DNA of 64,000 nt from positions 21,890,396 to 21,954,395 of the forward strand of contig JBCNJP010000012.1 in the NCBI GenBank assembly GCA_039602395.1, given 5' to 3'. Of the stretch, positions 1 through 10,355 are shown piece after piece. Positions within the stretch are counted from its first letter, which is position 1; every line of letters starts with the position of its first letter. The position numbers and the translations under genes were made by a program. Below the pieces are notes generated by a model. That model did no database searches and had not been told where the DNA came from. It saw only the letters and a program-made list of their open reading frames with translations. Origin of the DNA: Deinandra increscens subsp. villosa. Its lineage: Eukaryota > Streptophyta > Magnoliopsida > Asterales > Asteraceae.

Positions 1-1220
1 TCCGTGTTCCTTTTATAGCAGTCGAGGTCGTAGGGGGTGTGGGCACGTAGGTATGGTGAGTAATCATCGAAAAAACAACGTGTGGAGGGCTGGATTGGGC
101 TGCAAGATCGAGCTGTGGCCGAAACTGCGACCTGAAGCGGCTCGCGTACCACGAGGGATACCTCGCGTACCGCCTGGTATCTTTCAGGTAATGACAGTTT
201 TGGTCCCTCATCTTTTTATTTACATTTCAGCCCCCAGACTTCTACCAAACTATCATTTTAGGCTTTAAATCATTATGAGGCATATTTATAAAAGTTTCTA
301 AGGCTCATCAAGACATGCTCGATGATATACGTATACATACGTATATATATATTTCTTTATATGTATATATATTTCACAAATTTACACTTTAGCTTCTCAT
401 ACTTTTATCCATTATCATTTTATGTACCAAAACATTATAGGATATAATTCTAATATATTTAGGGCTCGGGATACCTTTGATAATGTTTATATACTTTCGT
501 ATATTTAAGTATATATTTTGTTTTTATCAATTTACATTTTAACCCCTCTACTTCCATATACTTATTATTTCATGCTCCGATTCACTTTAGGACACATTTA
601 TAATAACTTCTAAGCCTCGGGTTCATATAAATACGTATAAATACATATAGATACGTATAATACTCGCATACATTATGTATTTATTCATTTTTAACCATTA
701 TTTTAACGTAAGGATACGTTCTCATTTATTTTTCACATGTTTAACTATTTTAACACGTATTACCACATATATATTCATCAAATGAATATTTCACATGCAT
801 TTAAACCATTAGTTTATATATATGTATATACTTACACATAATACAATCGTCTACCCGTATTTTCTTCCGGTTGTCATCATATCAACTTCTAAACACATAT
901 TTCATTTTGATATCATGTATATCAATTATCTTTGATATAAAACACGTATCAATTAACCAACACGTGCATTATTCATATAACCCTATCTTTTATCAATTCA
1001 TTACCCGTTAATGGGTAAACATGCGTTTTTCATACATTTCATCACGTTTAGCTATCTAGCACATATATCATATGTATCTATAACATAAACATGTATAGAT
1101 TTGAAATTTATTTCTCTTTACCCATTTATCAACCCATAAACCATATCAATATACGTTTTAGCTACTTAACACGTATAGCACACGTATATAATTCAAGTTA
1201 TGAAATTTTGGGGTGTTACA
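1..1220 (-). repeat. 3' LTR (partial) of the minus-strand gypsy element
   Basis: AT-rich sequence matching 13495-14678 with small indels. It ends 'ggggtgttaca' at 1220, the reverse complement of a TGTAACACCCC LTR start. Only about 1.2 kb of an expected 4.3 kb is in the window. It holds no coding sequence that I can support. Confidence 0.85.
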
Positions 1221-1260
1221 ACTCTACCCCCCCCCCCCTTTAAAAGGTTTCGTCCTCGAA
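1221..1260 (-). other. Polypurine tract region (reverse complement)
   Basis: On the plus strand a run of about 14 C is followed by 'tttaaaaggtttcgtcctcg'. Read on the minus strand this is the 'cgaggacgaaacc...aaaggggg' tract that precedes the 3' LTR in gypsy elements and primes plus-strand DNA synthesis. Confidence 0.7.
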
Positions 1261-1789
1261 ACTTGCTCAACCTGTGATTTAACTCACCATGAGTTCTTTA
1301 CCTTTTCACCTTTCTTTCCTGGATTAATCCGGGACTTTTTCTTATGCAGTTAATGCATCTTTTTCATACGAACCATCTGGTTCCTAGGTTATGATTTTAA
1401 CATCGCAACAAACTCTTTATGTCAATTTATCATTTATCCCTATTACCTATAAGGTAATACTTTAGCTATTCTATATCCACGGAACTTCGTCCCACTTTAA
1501 AATGTGGACCGTATTTCCATAACAGATATTAATTCTTTTAGGCAAGAATTTTCTAATGCACGATCTAATCGACGTTTTGAGAGAAATATGTTCCTCAGAA
1601 TAAAGGAACTCTTTCCTTAATCAACCTCACATTAACTAGGTGGTGTCATAATTCTTTAGCTATATATAGGGTAGCTTGATTATGAACTTTACCGGGATAT
1701 GTGCTTTAAATTTCTCAAGGTTGAAATTTATCTCAAAGCTTCTGCTACTCGGTTTTAACCTTCTGCGTACGTTAAACTTTTATCTGCCT

Positions 1790-2212
1790 TGTAGAGGCTA
1801 GATTATGAGGCTTGTAATATTAAATAAGTTGGGCTGGGCTTAGAGGGTTTCATTAGAATCATAGGCTAGTTTGCTATTGTATTTAGGCTAGTTTATGATT
1901 GGGTTTGGGTTTACTATTGGGTTTATGATCCACAAGGGGCCCAATAGTAAACCCATTGGGGTGCCTATATAAACCCCACTTGACCTCCTCATTAGGATGC
2001 TTGTTTACGATTACTAGAGAGAGAGTTCAAGTTTACGATTTCTTGTATTTGTACCCGACAAGTTTTCTTGTGTGCAAAGATCAAGTTTTTAGCGTTTAAT
2101 CATCGTATTCTTCGTGTTTCTTCTCTTCTCTATCTTGAATCAATCACCTACGAGGATTCCGCACTCGTTTGTGATTAAAATATCATGATTAGTTATTGTT
2201 TCTGGACCTACA
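1790..2212 (+). repeat. 5' LTR of the gag-only element
   Basis: It starts TGTAGAGG and ends ACCTACA. It contains a TATA-like 'cctatataaaccccac' near 1963-1978, then two copies of GTTTACGATT (2003, 2031), a motif repeated further in the leader. The TATA position suggests transcription starts around 2000, giving an R/U5 of about 200 bp. Confidence 0.9.
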
Positions 2213-2349
2213 ATTGTTATCAGAGCCAAGAATCACTGATTCGAGGCTCTCACGATATTAGATTCAAGTGTTTTCTGAAAAAGTTCGGGTTTTTGAAGTG
2301 TTTGAAGGTGTTCTTCGAGTTCATGATTGATCTGCTGGTGTTCTTGTGT

Positions 2350-2640
2350 GTTTACGACATTTTTCTGGGTTTGGTTGAAGGTTTAGGACTGCATTTCTTG
2401 AAGATATTCATCGGAATCCTGTTTACGACCTGGAGGTTTGAGTTTACGATTGTACTTGGTCGTAATCAAGGGTTTACGACATTTTCTTACCGGAAACATG
2501 AATCGTAATCAGTGTTTACGATTTATTTCGATCGGATTCGGTGTTTACGATCCAGTTCAATCGGAATCGAGAGTTTACGATCAGGTGTTTACGACCCGGT
2601 GATGTTTACGATCGGGAACAGTGATTACGATCGGAAACTC
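2350..2640 (+). repeat. Leader array of GTTTACGAT motifs
   Basis: The nonamer GTTTACGAY occurs at 2350, 2421, 2442, 2472, 2513, 2543, 2573, 2587 and 2604, with a variant GATTACGAT at 2622, besides two copies in the LTR. Spacing is irregular (14-71 bp), so it is a dispersed motif cluster and not a simple tandem repeat. It lies between the primer binding site and the gag ORF, where packaging or regulatory signals usually sit. Confidence 0.75.
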
Positions 2641-2927
2641 TTCTTTTGCGGCAAAAAGTCAGTTTTTCACACTTTCACGGAAACGGACGTAACTTTTGAC
2701 TCGTTTGGAGTTAGAGGCTCAAATTTGAACACGACGTTCGTGACACCGAGCCCCAGAATTACCCCCGACTAACGTCCAGGGGAGCTCGTTTGGACCCCCA
2801 AATTCCACTCCGAAGGCCTCCGTTTTTCAGTTTTAAGTTTCTGACACTATTCTTTGAATAGTGATTTTGCCGATTTTGCCGATTTTGTCGTTTTTGCTGA
2901 TTTTTCAAAATTTTCAGAAGCTGCATA

Positions 2928-4883
2928 ATGAGTTCAGTGGTTGAAGAAAAGAATATAGTTGAGGACAAAGATGATTTCACAGATGAAGTTGACAAAACTG
3001 AGATATGCCCCAATCCCACTTGTGCTCGTATAATTCCTGGACTTAGGCAAATTTGTAAAAATTATCAGATAGAATTATTTGAGATAAAATGCGAGAGGAG
3101 TTCATTCAAGGGTAGATGGCAAAAGAATGAGGAGAAGGTAAAAGCTCAGAAACGAGACATTGAGAAATATCAGAAGCTAGCAACGGAGAAGACTATCTTA
3201 TATGATTGGGCTAGGATTGAGATATCTGAGCTTACACAGAAATTAACTGAACTGCAACAAAAATATGATGAGCTACAGGTCAAGTATGATTGCAATCAGG
3301 AAAGAAATAAGCGAATGCTCAATGCTGGAAAGGAATTGTCACAAGCTGTTGTGACTGGTCAAGTTGGGAAAGATAAAACTGGGTTTGGGTCAGAAAAGTC
3401 TGATAAGTCTCTGTCTGCAAACAACATCATTCCTCCACCAGTTCCTAGAGACATTGTAGGAATACTTCTTAGTGAGGATCAAGTTGAACGAACCAAATCT
3501 GATTATAAAGAAGCTGCTCCTCATATTGATAGTGTCTTGGTTGGAACTACACCAATGACTCAAGAAGAAATTGACAATGAGACAAAAATGACTTATGGTG
3601 AAGGGAGAGTAAAGGATATATCAGACAATGATGCTGAGTGCCAGAAATATGACAGGTGTCATAACACTAAGTCTGATGAAGCTGGGATAGAGTTGAAACC
3701 ATACCCTAAAATTGAAACCCCATGCTTCAAAGTAATTGACGAAGTCAAAAGAGAAAAGGTGATCTTGACGACACGGCCTGAGGGGAAGATATTTATGACA
3801 TCTGGATCAATGTTTGACCAAGAACCAGATGTAGGATATGAATTACCATCCTTCTCCTCCAAGTTCAAGGGAATAACCGATGGAGTGATAAGTGAACCTA
3901 AAGTTGAGAGGCCAAAGATCACCATCAAGCATCCGAGTATGAAGCCAACAGCTGGAGTGAAGAATGAAAAACTCAAGGGAGTAGCTGTGTCTCCCATTTC
4001 TTCAGTTGCTTCATGCAGTTGTAAGTACAGTTGCAAGAATGGTGCTTCTTCATCAGGAAATCTAGAGAGCACAAAGACGATGAGGACAGGTTCAACACAA
4101 GCTTCGAGGATCCAGCAGAAAGTCAAATCTGGAGTTGCAGACAAAGCAAAGAAGCAGGCACAAGGCAAACCAGCTCCATATATGCCACCAAAGACAAATG
4201 GGTACACGTCTGACTTCTATCTAAAGAAGCAGACTTGTTTTAATTGTGGCATCGCTGGTCATATTGCTAGAAACTGTCTTTATCGCCCCTATGAACCCTA
4301 TTTTCCAAAAAGTGAAAGGGTTTCATCTCAGGAGTCTGTAAAGTCTAAGCCCATGAAGGTGGAAAAACCTAAGGCAATGAAGACTGTTACTCCTAAGGTT
4401 AAACCCTCTGATCAACATTGGGGTGCTGCCAAAGCTGAAAGAAAATCTTTAAATCAAAACAACAGCTTTCCAAGTTACCAAAATTTCCAAAAACAGGTGA
4501 AGAAACCATTTTCAAAACAAACAAAGTCTGAAAAACCCAAGGTTACCCCTCCCAAGGTAACTAAAACTGTTTTAAAAAATGATTCTAAAATGCAGAAGGT
4601 TGAAATACCTAAAGTCACAACTCAAAAGGTGACTAAAACAAAAACTGTTTTGAAAAGTGAATCTAAAACGAAGAAGGTTGAAATACCTAAGGTCACAACT
4701 CAAAAGATGACTAAAACAAATGTTAAATCACCTGGAACTTGGAAACCAAAGGCTAATGCAGCTACAACCGAATCATCCCAACTTCCTGATTTTTCAAAAG
4801 GGATGTTTTTAAAAGAAATTTCATTCATTGATTCCTCAGGGGTACCCAGAAAAACAATGGCCTGGGTACTATTAGCTAACTAA
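2928..4883 (+). CDS. Gag-like nucleocapsid polyprotein of the gag-only element
   Basis: An uninterrupted 651-codon ORF starting at ATG 2928. The N-terminal third (about residues 45-140) is rich in K, E, Q and L and looks coiled-coil. A CCHC zinc knuckle lies at residues 437-450 (C437, C440, H445, C450; CFNCGIAGHIARNC), the RNA-binding hallmark of retroelement nucleocapsid. The C-terminal 200 residues are Lys/Thr/Pro-rich, with a repeated 'VEIPKVTTQK' segment, and end 'SGVPRKTMAWVLLAN'. That ending resembles the stretch just before the protease in some copia polyproteins, which suggests pol was deleted right after gag. There is no protease DTG, RT or integrase motif. The intact frame among broken neighbours suggests recent activity or selection for Gag. 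The copia assignment is inference. Confidence 0.85.
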   Translation: MSSVVEEKNIVEDKDDFTDEVDKTEICPNPTCARIIPGLRQICKNYQIELFEIKCERSSFKGRWQKNEEKVKAQKRDIEKYQKLATEKTILYDWARIEISELTQKLTELQQKYDELQVKYDCNQERNKRMLNAGKELSQAVVTGQVGKDKTGFGSEKSDKSLSANNIIPPPVPRDIVGILLSEDQVERTKSDYKEAAPHIDSVLVGTTPMTQEEIDNETKMTYGEGRVKDISDNDAECQKYDRCHNTKSDEAGIELKPYPKIETPCFKVIDEVKREKVILTTRPEGKIFMTSGSMFDQEPDVGYELPSFSSKFKGITDGVISEPKVERPKITIKHPSMKPTAGVKNEKLKGVAVSPISSVASCSCKYSCKNGASSSGNLESTKTMRTGSTQASRIQQKVKSGVADKAKKQAQGKPAPYMPPKTNGYTSDFYLKKQTCFNCGIAGHIARNCLYRPYEPYFPKSERVSSQESVKSKPMKVEKPKAMKTVTPKVKPSDQHWGAAKAERKSLNQNNSFPSYQNFQKQVKKPFSKQTKSEKPKVTPPKVTKTVLKNDSKMQKVEIPKVTTQKVTKTKTVLKSESKTKKVEIPKVTTQKMTKTNVKSPGTWKPKANAATTESSQLPDFSKGMFLKEISFIDSSGVPRKTMAWVLLAN

Positions 4884-7320
4884 TCTCTCACTCTGTGCAG
4901 GAACGATCAAGGAGGATTATCACTAACGTTTTTATTACTAATTTGTTTGTTGATAAGTGATTGTTCCAGGCACAGTTTAGGAGACGTATCTTCATGTCAT
5001 GTCAAGTAATCTATAAATGGAAGGTATGTCTCATTGAGAGGTAAGGTGAAAATCAGCATGAAAGGTACTGTTCTTAATTTGGTTGTTTGAATGATGAGGC
5101 AGCAAAGGGTCTTTTGAGTCAAACCTATTTCATTAAAGTGTCAATTAAGCTGTTGATTGATTATGTGTTTGACTTCAAATGCAATGAAGTGTGCATGTCA
5201 TGAAACCCAATTTTCTAAAATTTTCAAATCAATACTTTGAAAGTTAGCTTGGCCAGATATCTTCAAAATTTTGTGTTTTGTTCTTTTAAGTGTGTTTGTG
5301 TATTTAATTTTTTTATTATATTTGTTTTTATTTGTTTATTAAAAAAAAGAATTGTTCACAAGATTGTGACATTAAAAATCAAAAAGCAAGGGGAAGAAAT
5401 GTAAAGATGAAGAAAAAGTTGACCCCTAAAAAATAGTGTGCTTTTCAATTTTTAATTGTTTGTGTCTTGTTTCTGAGAAGTTTAGGGGATGTAAAATGAA
5501 TGTCCGGGTTGGAGATGGCTGACACGCGTAAGGCGGAAGTGAAAGGTAAGCTCCACGGTGATATGCTCGGTAGGCTCGACCTAATCGTATGACCACCAAT
5601 GTAAGTGCAATGAACTTAAAAGATATATATGTTTAGTTTCCCATCCCAGGTTGCATGGTTTAAAAGACTGAGTCCCGGCAAAAATGGGTTGAGAGTGGTA
5701 ATTACCTAGTATTCACTCTCTCACACGCCATGTATCTACTGTCATGACTACACCACATAATAAAAAGAAAAGAAAAAGAAAATAAAAAGAAATTAAAAAA
5801 AATGGAAAAGAAAAGAAAATGAAAAATAATCACTCAGTTGGTCTTCTTTGCGTGCTTAGCGGCCGACCTGATTACCAACTGATGGTTAATGAAATAAGTG
5901 GTAGTCATAACGGTGTTGCATGGTTCCTCAAGCTGGGGGTTTGTGAATCCTCAATAAACTCTGAGGTTGGGTAGGTTTTGCTGTGTACGCTTGGGTGTGG
6001 GGACAATTAAACATGACGGTAATATTGTACTATATTAAGCATGACGCATTCGGTTTGGATTAAACGGGTTTGAGTTTAAAGCGGACAAACATACCGGCAA
6101 TCACCTGGACTAGTCGAGTAACTGAAGCTGAAAAGGGTTCCTCAGTCAGTTTCATACGGTTTCATCCCTTGTAAACTTTCTCATGTTTGGTTTGGTAAGT
6201 ATTTGTTTAGTTTTTATCTTTCGTGTGTGAGTCGTTAAGTTCTTTTTGGTGTGTTTTCGTCTTGGCCAGGTTGATTTGAGAAGTCAAAATATGTTTTTCA
6301 TGGGTTTTAATGCATGACAATATGCCCCCGACAAATCTTGCCAAATTTTTAGGGGAAGGAGTATGGGATAATAAGTATTATCCGAAGGGAACTCGAGGAT
6401 GATACTTATTATCTAATGGAAAAGACTTCCTCCGTCAGATCTTGACAAATTTTTAAGGGAAGGAGGGAGGATAATAAGTATTGTCCGAAAAGACTTCCAT
6501 AATACATAGTATCTGAAGGGAACTCGAAGATAATATGTATTATCTCAGGGGAAGTCCTTAGCTGAGGGGAAGTTATCAGCTAAGGGGAAGTCTTTAGAGG
6601 TCTTGGGTTCAGGGGAAGTTTATAGAAAACCCGTAATCTATATTAGGGTTTTTGGTTAAAATTATGTTAATTTGAATCAACTGAACAAATGATAATTACC
6701 TCCTAACCCAAAGACCGGTCATCAAATGTCTGGTGGAGTATATTTTTTTTCAAATGTGTGTCAGACAGGTTGATGAGAGAAAGATGTTGCTGATGTTGCT
6801 GCTGCTCAAAGTTAAAGAACCAGCCGGACAAGACTTCCATCTGGAAAAGCAACTGTTCAGGGGAAGTTGTTGATGTCTTTACAAGTTTTCAAAAGAGCTT
6901 CAAAGAAGATGTTCATGTGTTTAGGGGAAGCTGAAGATTTCAAGTCGATCTTTGATAAAGAAAATGATGCAGAGAGCAGTCAGAGATCATGAAGATCCAA
7001 GTTCAACAATCAAATTCTTCAAAGTTAGGGGCTTTCAAAATTTCAACCCTCTAATTTATGAAGATTCAAGACAGTTACCGAAGATTCAGCAAGAACCAAT
7101 TCCTTCATGAGAAGCAAGTCAATGAGAATCCTCCATCTCATTAACTTGTTCATTTCAAGAAGTTCAAGCTGATGCTGATCAAGAGGAAGTCCCAAGTGCC
7201 CGTTATGAAACCCAATGAAGATTTCTGCGGAAAGAATCTTCATCAGCATCTATGCCAGCCAGTCAAGAAGAAGAATTTCAAAGATTGAAGACATTTAATA
7301 TCACAAGCCTAGGGGAAGAT
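4884..7320 (+). other. Non-coding 3' region of the gag-only element
   Basis: This 2.4-kb stretch has no ORF of note. It holds an A-rich patch (5750-5830) and, from 6351 on, eight copies of the purine octamer AGGGGAAG, the last being the polypurine tract at 7311-7318. It occupies the place where pol would be in a complete element. Confidence 0.7.
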
Positions 7321-7739
7321 TGGGCTAGATTATGAGGCTTGTAATATTAAATAAGTTGGGCTGGGCTTAGAGGGTTTCATTAGAATCATAGGCTAGTTTG
7401 CTATTGTATTTAGGCTAGTTTATGATTGGGTTTGGGTTTACTATTGGGTTTATGATCCACAAGGGGCCCAATAGTAAACCCATTGGGGTGCCTATATAAA
7501 CCCCACTTGACCTCCTCATTAGGATGCTTGTTTACGATTACTAGAGAGAGAGTTCAAGTTTACGATTTCTTGTATTTGTACCCGACAAGTTTTCTTGTGT
7601 GCAAAGATCAAGTTTTTAGCGTTTAATCATCGTATTCTTCGTGTTTCTTCTCTTCTCTATCTTGAATCAATCACCTACGAGGATTCCGCACTCATTTGTG
7701 ATTAAAATATCGTGATTAGTTATTGTTTCTGGACCTACA
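7321..7739 (+). repeat. 3' LTR of the gag-only element
   Basis: It starts TGGGCTAG directly after the purine tract and ends ACCTACA. It matches 1790-2212 nearly throughout, differing mainly in the first bases and at isolated positions such as 'ctcatttgtg' for 'ctcgtttgtg'. Confidence 0.9.
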
Positions 7740-8109
7740 TGCCTGCTGCAAGATTCAAACTTTACTTTTGGACATCAATAATCCGCCATCTACTCATCAG
7801 TAGGTGATATCTATTTATGGATGCTACTGATCCATTTTCCACAGTGGTTTATAATATCGGTTTGTACGGAACTAATTCTAGTGCACATCCTCAATTAGTG
7901 TTTTGTATTTCTTGAGTGTGAACATTACTGCTGCAAATTCCTTTTTCCACTAGGCCTGATCGGTAATGATTGTACCAATGCCTAAGTTAATCTGTTCATT
8001 ACTTCCTTTCATGCCTGCTACTGATTAGGACTCAAAAAGGTTTTTGACATATTCTTAGTCAACCAAATGGTATTTTGATCTTTGGAAAGTTTTAGCGGCT
8101 TCAAACGTA

Positions 8110-8737
8110 TTACCGTTTCTGTCTGAAGAAACCTACTAGGGTAATTCTTACGTTGATCATATCAACTTTCTTTTTGCCAATCTGTATGCTTCGAAATCTC
8201 ACATATAGCCTCCTTATGATCTTTAGCATTTTCTTCCAATGCCTCATGCATTCTTCTCCACTCCTTAAGAACTTTAGAACGTCATTTATCAACATGCTCA
8301 GCCATGAGATTTTTTGGGTTTGAAGGGGCATTTGTCATTCTAGTCGATACCACTAATCATTCGTAATGATTATTTTGCTTTTGAAAAGCCATCATCTTGC
8401 AGCCCCATTCTTACTCTTTAGCTGGCGCTAATCTGATCTCAGATTGATCTTTGGGAAATCGTCTTGCTCCTCGTAGCTGGTTGAATGATTTACTGATCCT
8501 TGGTAAAAGATGTCTGCTTCTCACTGAAAGCTTCTTTATCTTCTTGCAGGCTACGCATATTCTTAGCTTTTGTCCTGCTTCTTGAAATTGTTGGAGCATC
8601 CTAAGGCGAGACACTCGTCCTAAGAAATTTTTCCTTGCTTGTAATGGAGATAACTGGTACAGTGTCTTTACTTCTAGCGTTGTTGCTTCGGGCGTTGCTT
8701 CTAGCGTCGAGTTGATTTTGAAACTCCATTTCTTCAT
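8110..8737 (-). pseudogene. Degraded coding region of the minus-strand gypsy element
   Basis: Two open stretches, 8411-8737 and 8110-8331, read on the minus strand in the direction of the element's gag. The second, in an alternative frame, gives a charged helical segment (KEWRRMHEALEENAKDHKE). Neither matches a family I recognise and both are probably remnants of an extended Gag. I rate them as coding relics only because of strand and position. Confidence 0.35.
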
Positions 8738-9267
8738 CAGATGAGTTGTTCGTTGGATTCTCTCGATACATTGTTCGGAAATTGACGCGTTACTGGTATG
8801 TTCTCCAGTTTCTTGGTTTTACTTCTAAGTCAATGGCATACGTTAAGTATGACTTACCTCTAGACCCATGTTGTAGTCTTTACTGCCAAGCCATCACGAT
8901 CCTTGCAAATGAAGTCGAGCCTTCCAGTTTGCGCGTAGCATCCCCTGAGTCAATTCATTTAACGTCTAAATTTTTCTATCGTCATTCCTAGCTTGACATT
9001 GATCTTATGAAGAATATTTGTCAAATACTGATCATTTACTCGCATCGGTGTAATACACTGTGTAGCAATTCCTAATATCGAATTCAGATTTCTAAGTTTG
9101 CCATTGCTGCTAAATTTTGAATCGTCAGGCTCGTCCACATATCAACATTTTTCAAAATCTTACTGGTAATTTACGCAATCGTAACATTTCTCCCTAAGGC
9201 CATTTCAGTCTAAAGGGATTTCTTCGTACGTAAATACATATAAACTACGTAATATAATATCGGAGTC

Positions 9268-9832
9268 TTAATAAGACATACATGGGTACGTTATCGATGT
9301 ACGCATACCTGAAACTACATTGGATGTAACCTCAGGTTCTGTGCCTGTAATACTGGCTTCATTTTCCAGAGCTTCGAATGCTCTATCAGCTTCACACCTC
9401 TTTTTCATCTTCAACGGTTCCTGATTTTTCATCCTTTTAGGACAATCCGCCATGTTATGTCTTAAATTCTCACATTTGAAACATTAGCTTCGGGCACATA
9501 CAGAAGATGTGACCGTCTTGGCCACAGTTGTGACAACTGCTTGATCTGTAATCCTTACGACGACGTCTCTTGTACACTTGACATATTCGCTTTCTTATTT
9601 TAGTAGCCTCCTCAGCCTTCTTGTGGCACATGCCTTCATTAAGCACACTTCTTGTTAAGGCCTCCAAGAGTTGATTCGCAATTGATAATAATGCCACCTT
9701 AAATTTTTCTACCATTGCGGCGGTTTTCTCTTCTTGGCTGAATGTACTTATCTTCATATTACTACTGACATTGGAATTGGTATTAGATGATCTATCCGTA
9801 GTCTTATCGTGACTATGATTATCTCTGTTCAT
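9268..9832 (-). pseudogene. Degraded gag with two CCHC zinc knuckles
   Basis: The minus-strand ORF 9832-9470 ends with a CCHC knuckle, CHNCGQDGHIFCMC. In a shifted frame just downstream (about 9478-9430) a second knuckle, CFKCENLRHNMADC, continues into PKRM and the ORF 9453-9268. One frameshift therefore separates two zinc knuckles of what was a single nucleocapsid. It lies about 520 bp inside the 5' LTR, as gag should. Two tandem knuckles are less usual for plant gypsy Gag than one. Confidence 0.6.
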
Positions 9833-10355
9833 CTTTTGATCCTATAATAAAAAAATAGCCGGACATTTCAGAACTCATGTGACGTGAAGTCTCCAAATTT
9901 TGAATTCATGATAATTAGATAAATGCAAGCGCTATACAATTATATAATTATGATGTGTTCAAAACCCAGTTACTTTCATTGCAGTCATCCTTAATGTCCA
10001 TACCTTTCCTTTCAATCCTTTACCGGTAATTCTAAAACCAGTCTTTCAAAACTATCTTTTTCTAGGCATTCTTTACAAGTTATTGACCACGTATCTTACT
10101 GTCAATTAGCCTACCCCGCACTAGGCCACACAATAGTTAGAACCTATGATATGTTTATTTGGGTAAAATACCGAATTGCAGTAGTTAACTGTAATCGGGT
10201 ATTCTCCGTACTTGCATACCCTAAGTCCTACCTCCTATGTTCCTGTGCAACCTTTTTCCTATGGGCATGACTATCATGAGTGGCATTTACATTTCCTATC
10301 TTACCTTACTTTGTTTACCCAGCGTCCTAGTTTAAGTCTAGATCTAATACCAACT

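Larger units (their letters stand above)
1790..7739 (+). mobile_element. Complete gag-only LTR retrotransposon nested in the gypsy element
   Basis: Two near-identical direct repeats, 1790-2212 (423 bp) and 7321-7739 (419 bp), bound a 5.95-kb element. A perfect 5-bp target duplication, TGCCT, flanks it (1785-1789 and 7740-7744). A primer binding site 'ttgttatcagagcc' (2214-2227, initiator-Met type with one change) follows the first LTR, and a purine tract 'aggggaagat' (7311-7320) precedes the second. Inside is one long ORF (2928-4883) with a zinc knuckle; the next 2.4 kb has no pol. It must borrow reverse transcriptase and integrase. The LTRs differ at few places, so the insertion is young relative to its host element. 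Confidence 0.9.

Noticed and set aside
3659..4207. 182-codon minus-strand ORF
   Set aside because: A shadow of the gag-like ORF 2928-4883. Its hydrophobic product follows from antisense reading of Lys/Glu/Pro codons.
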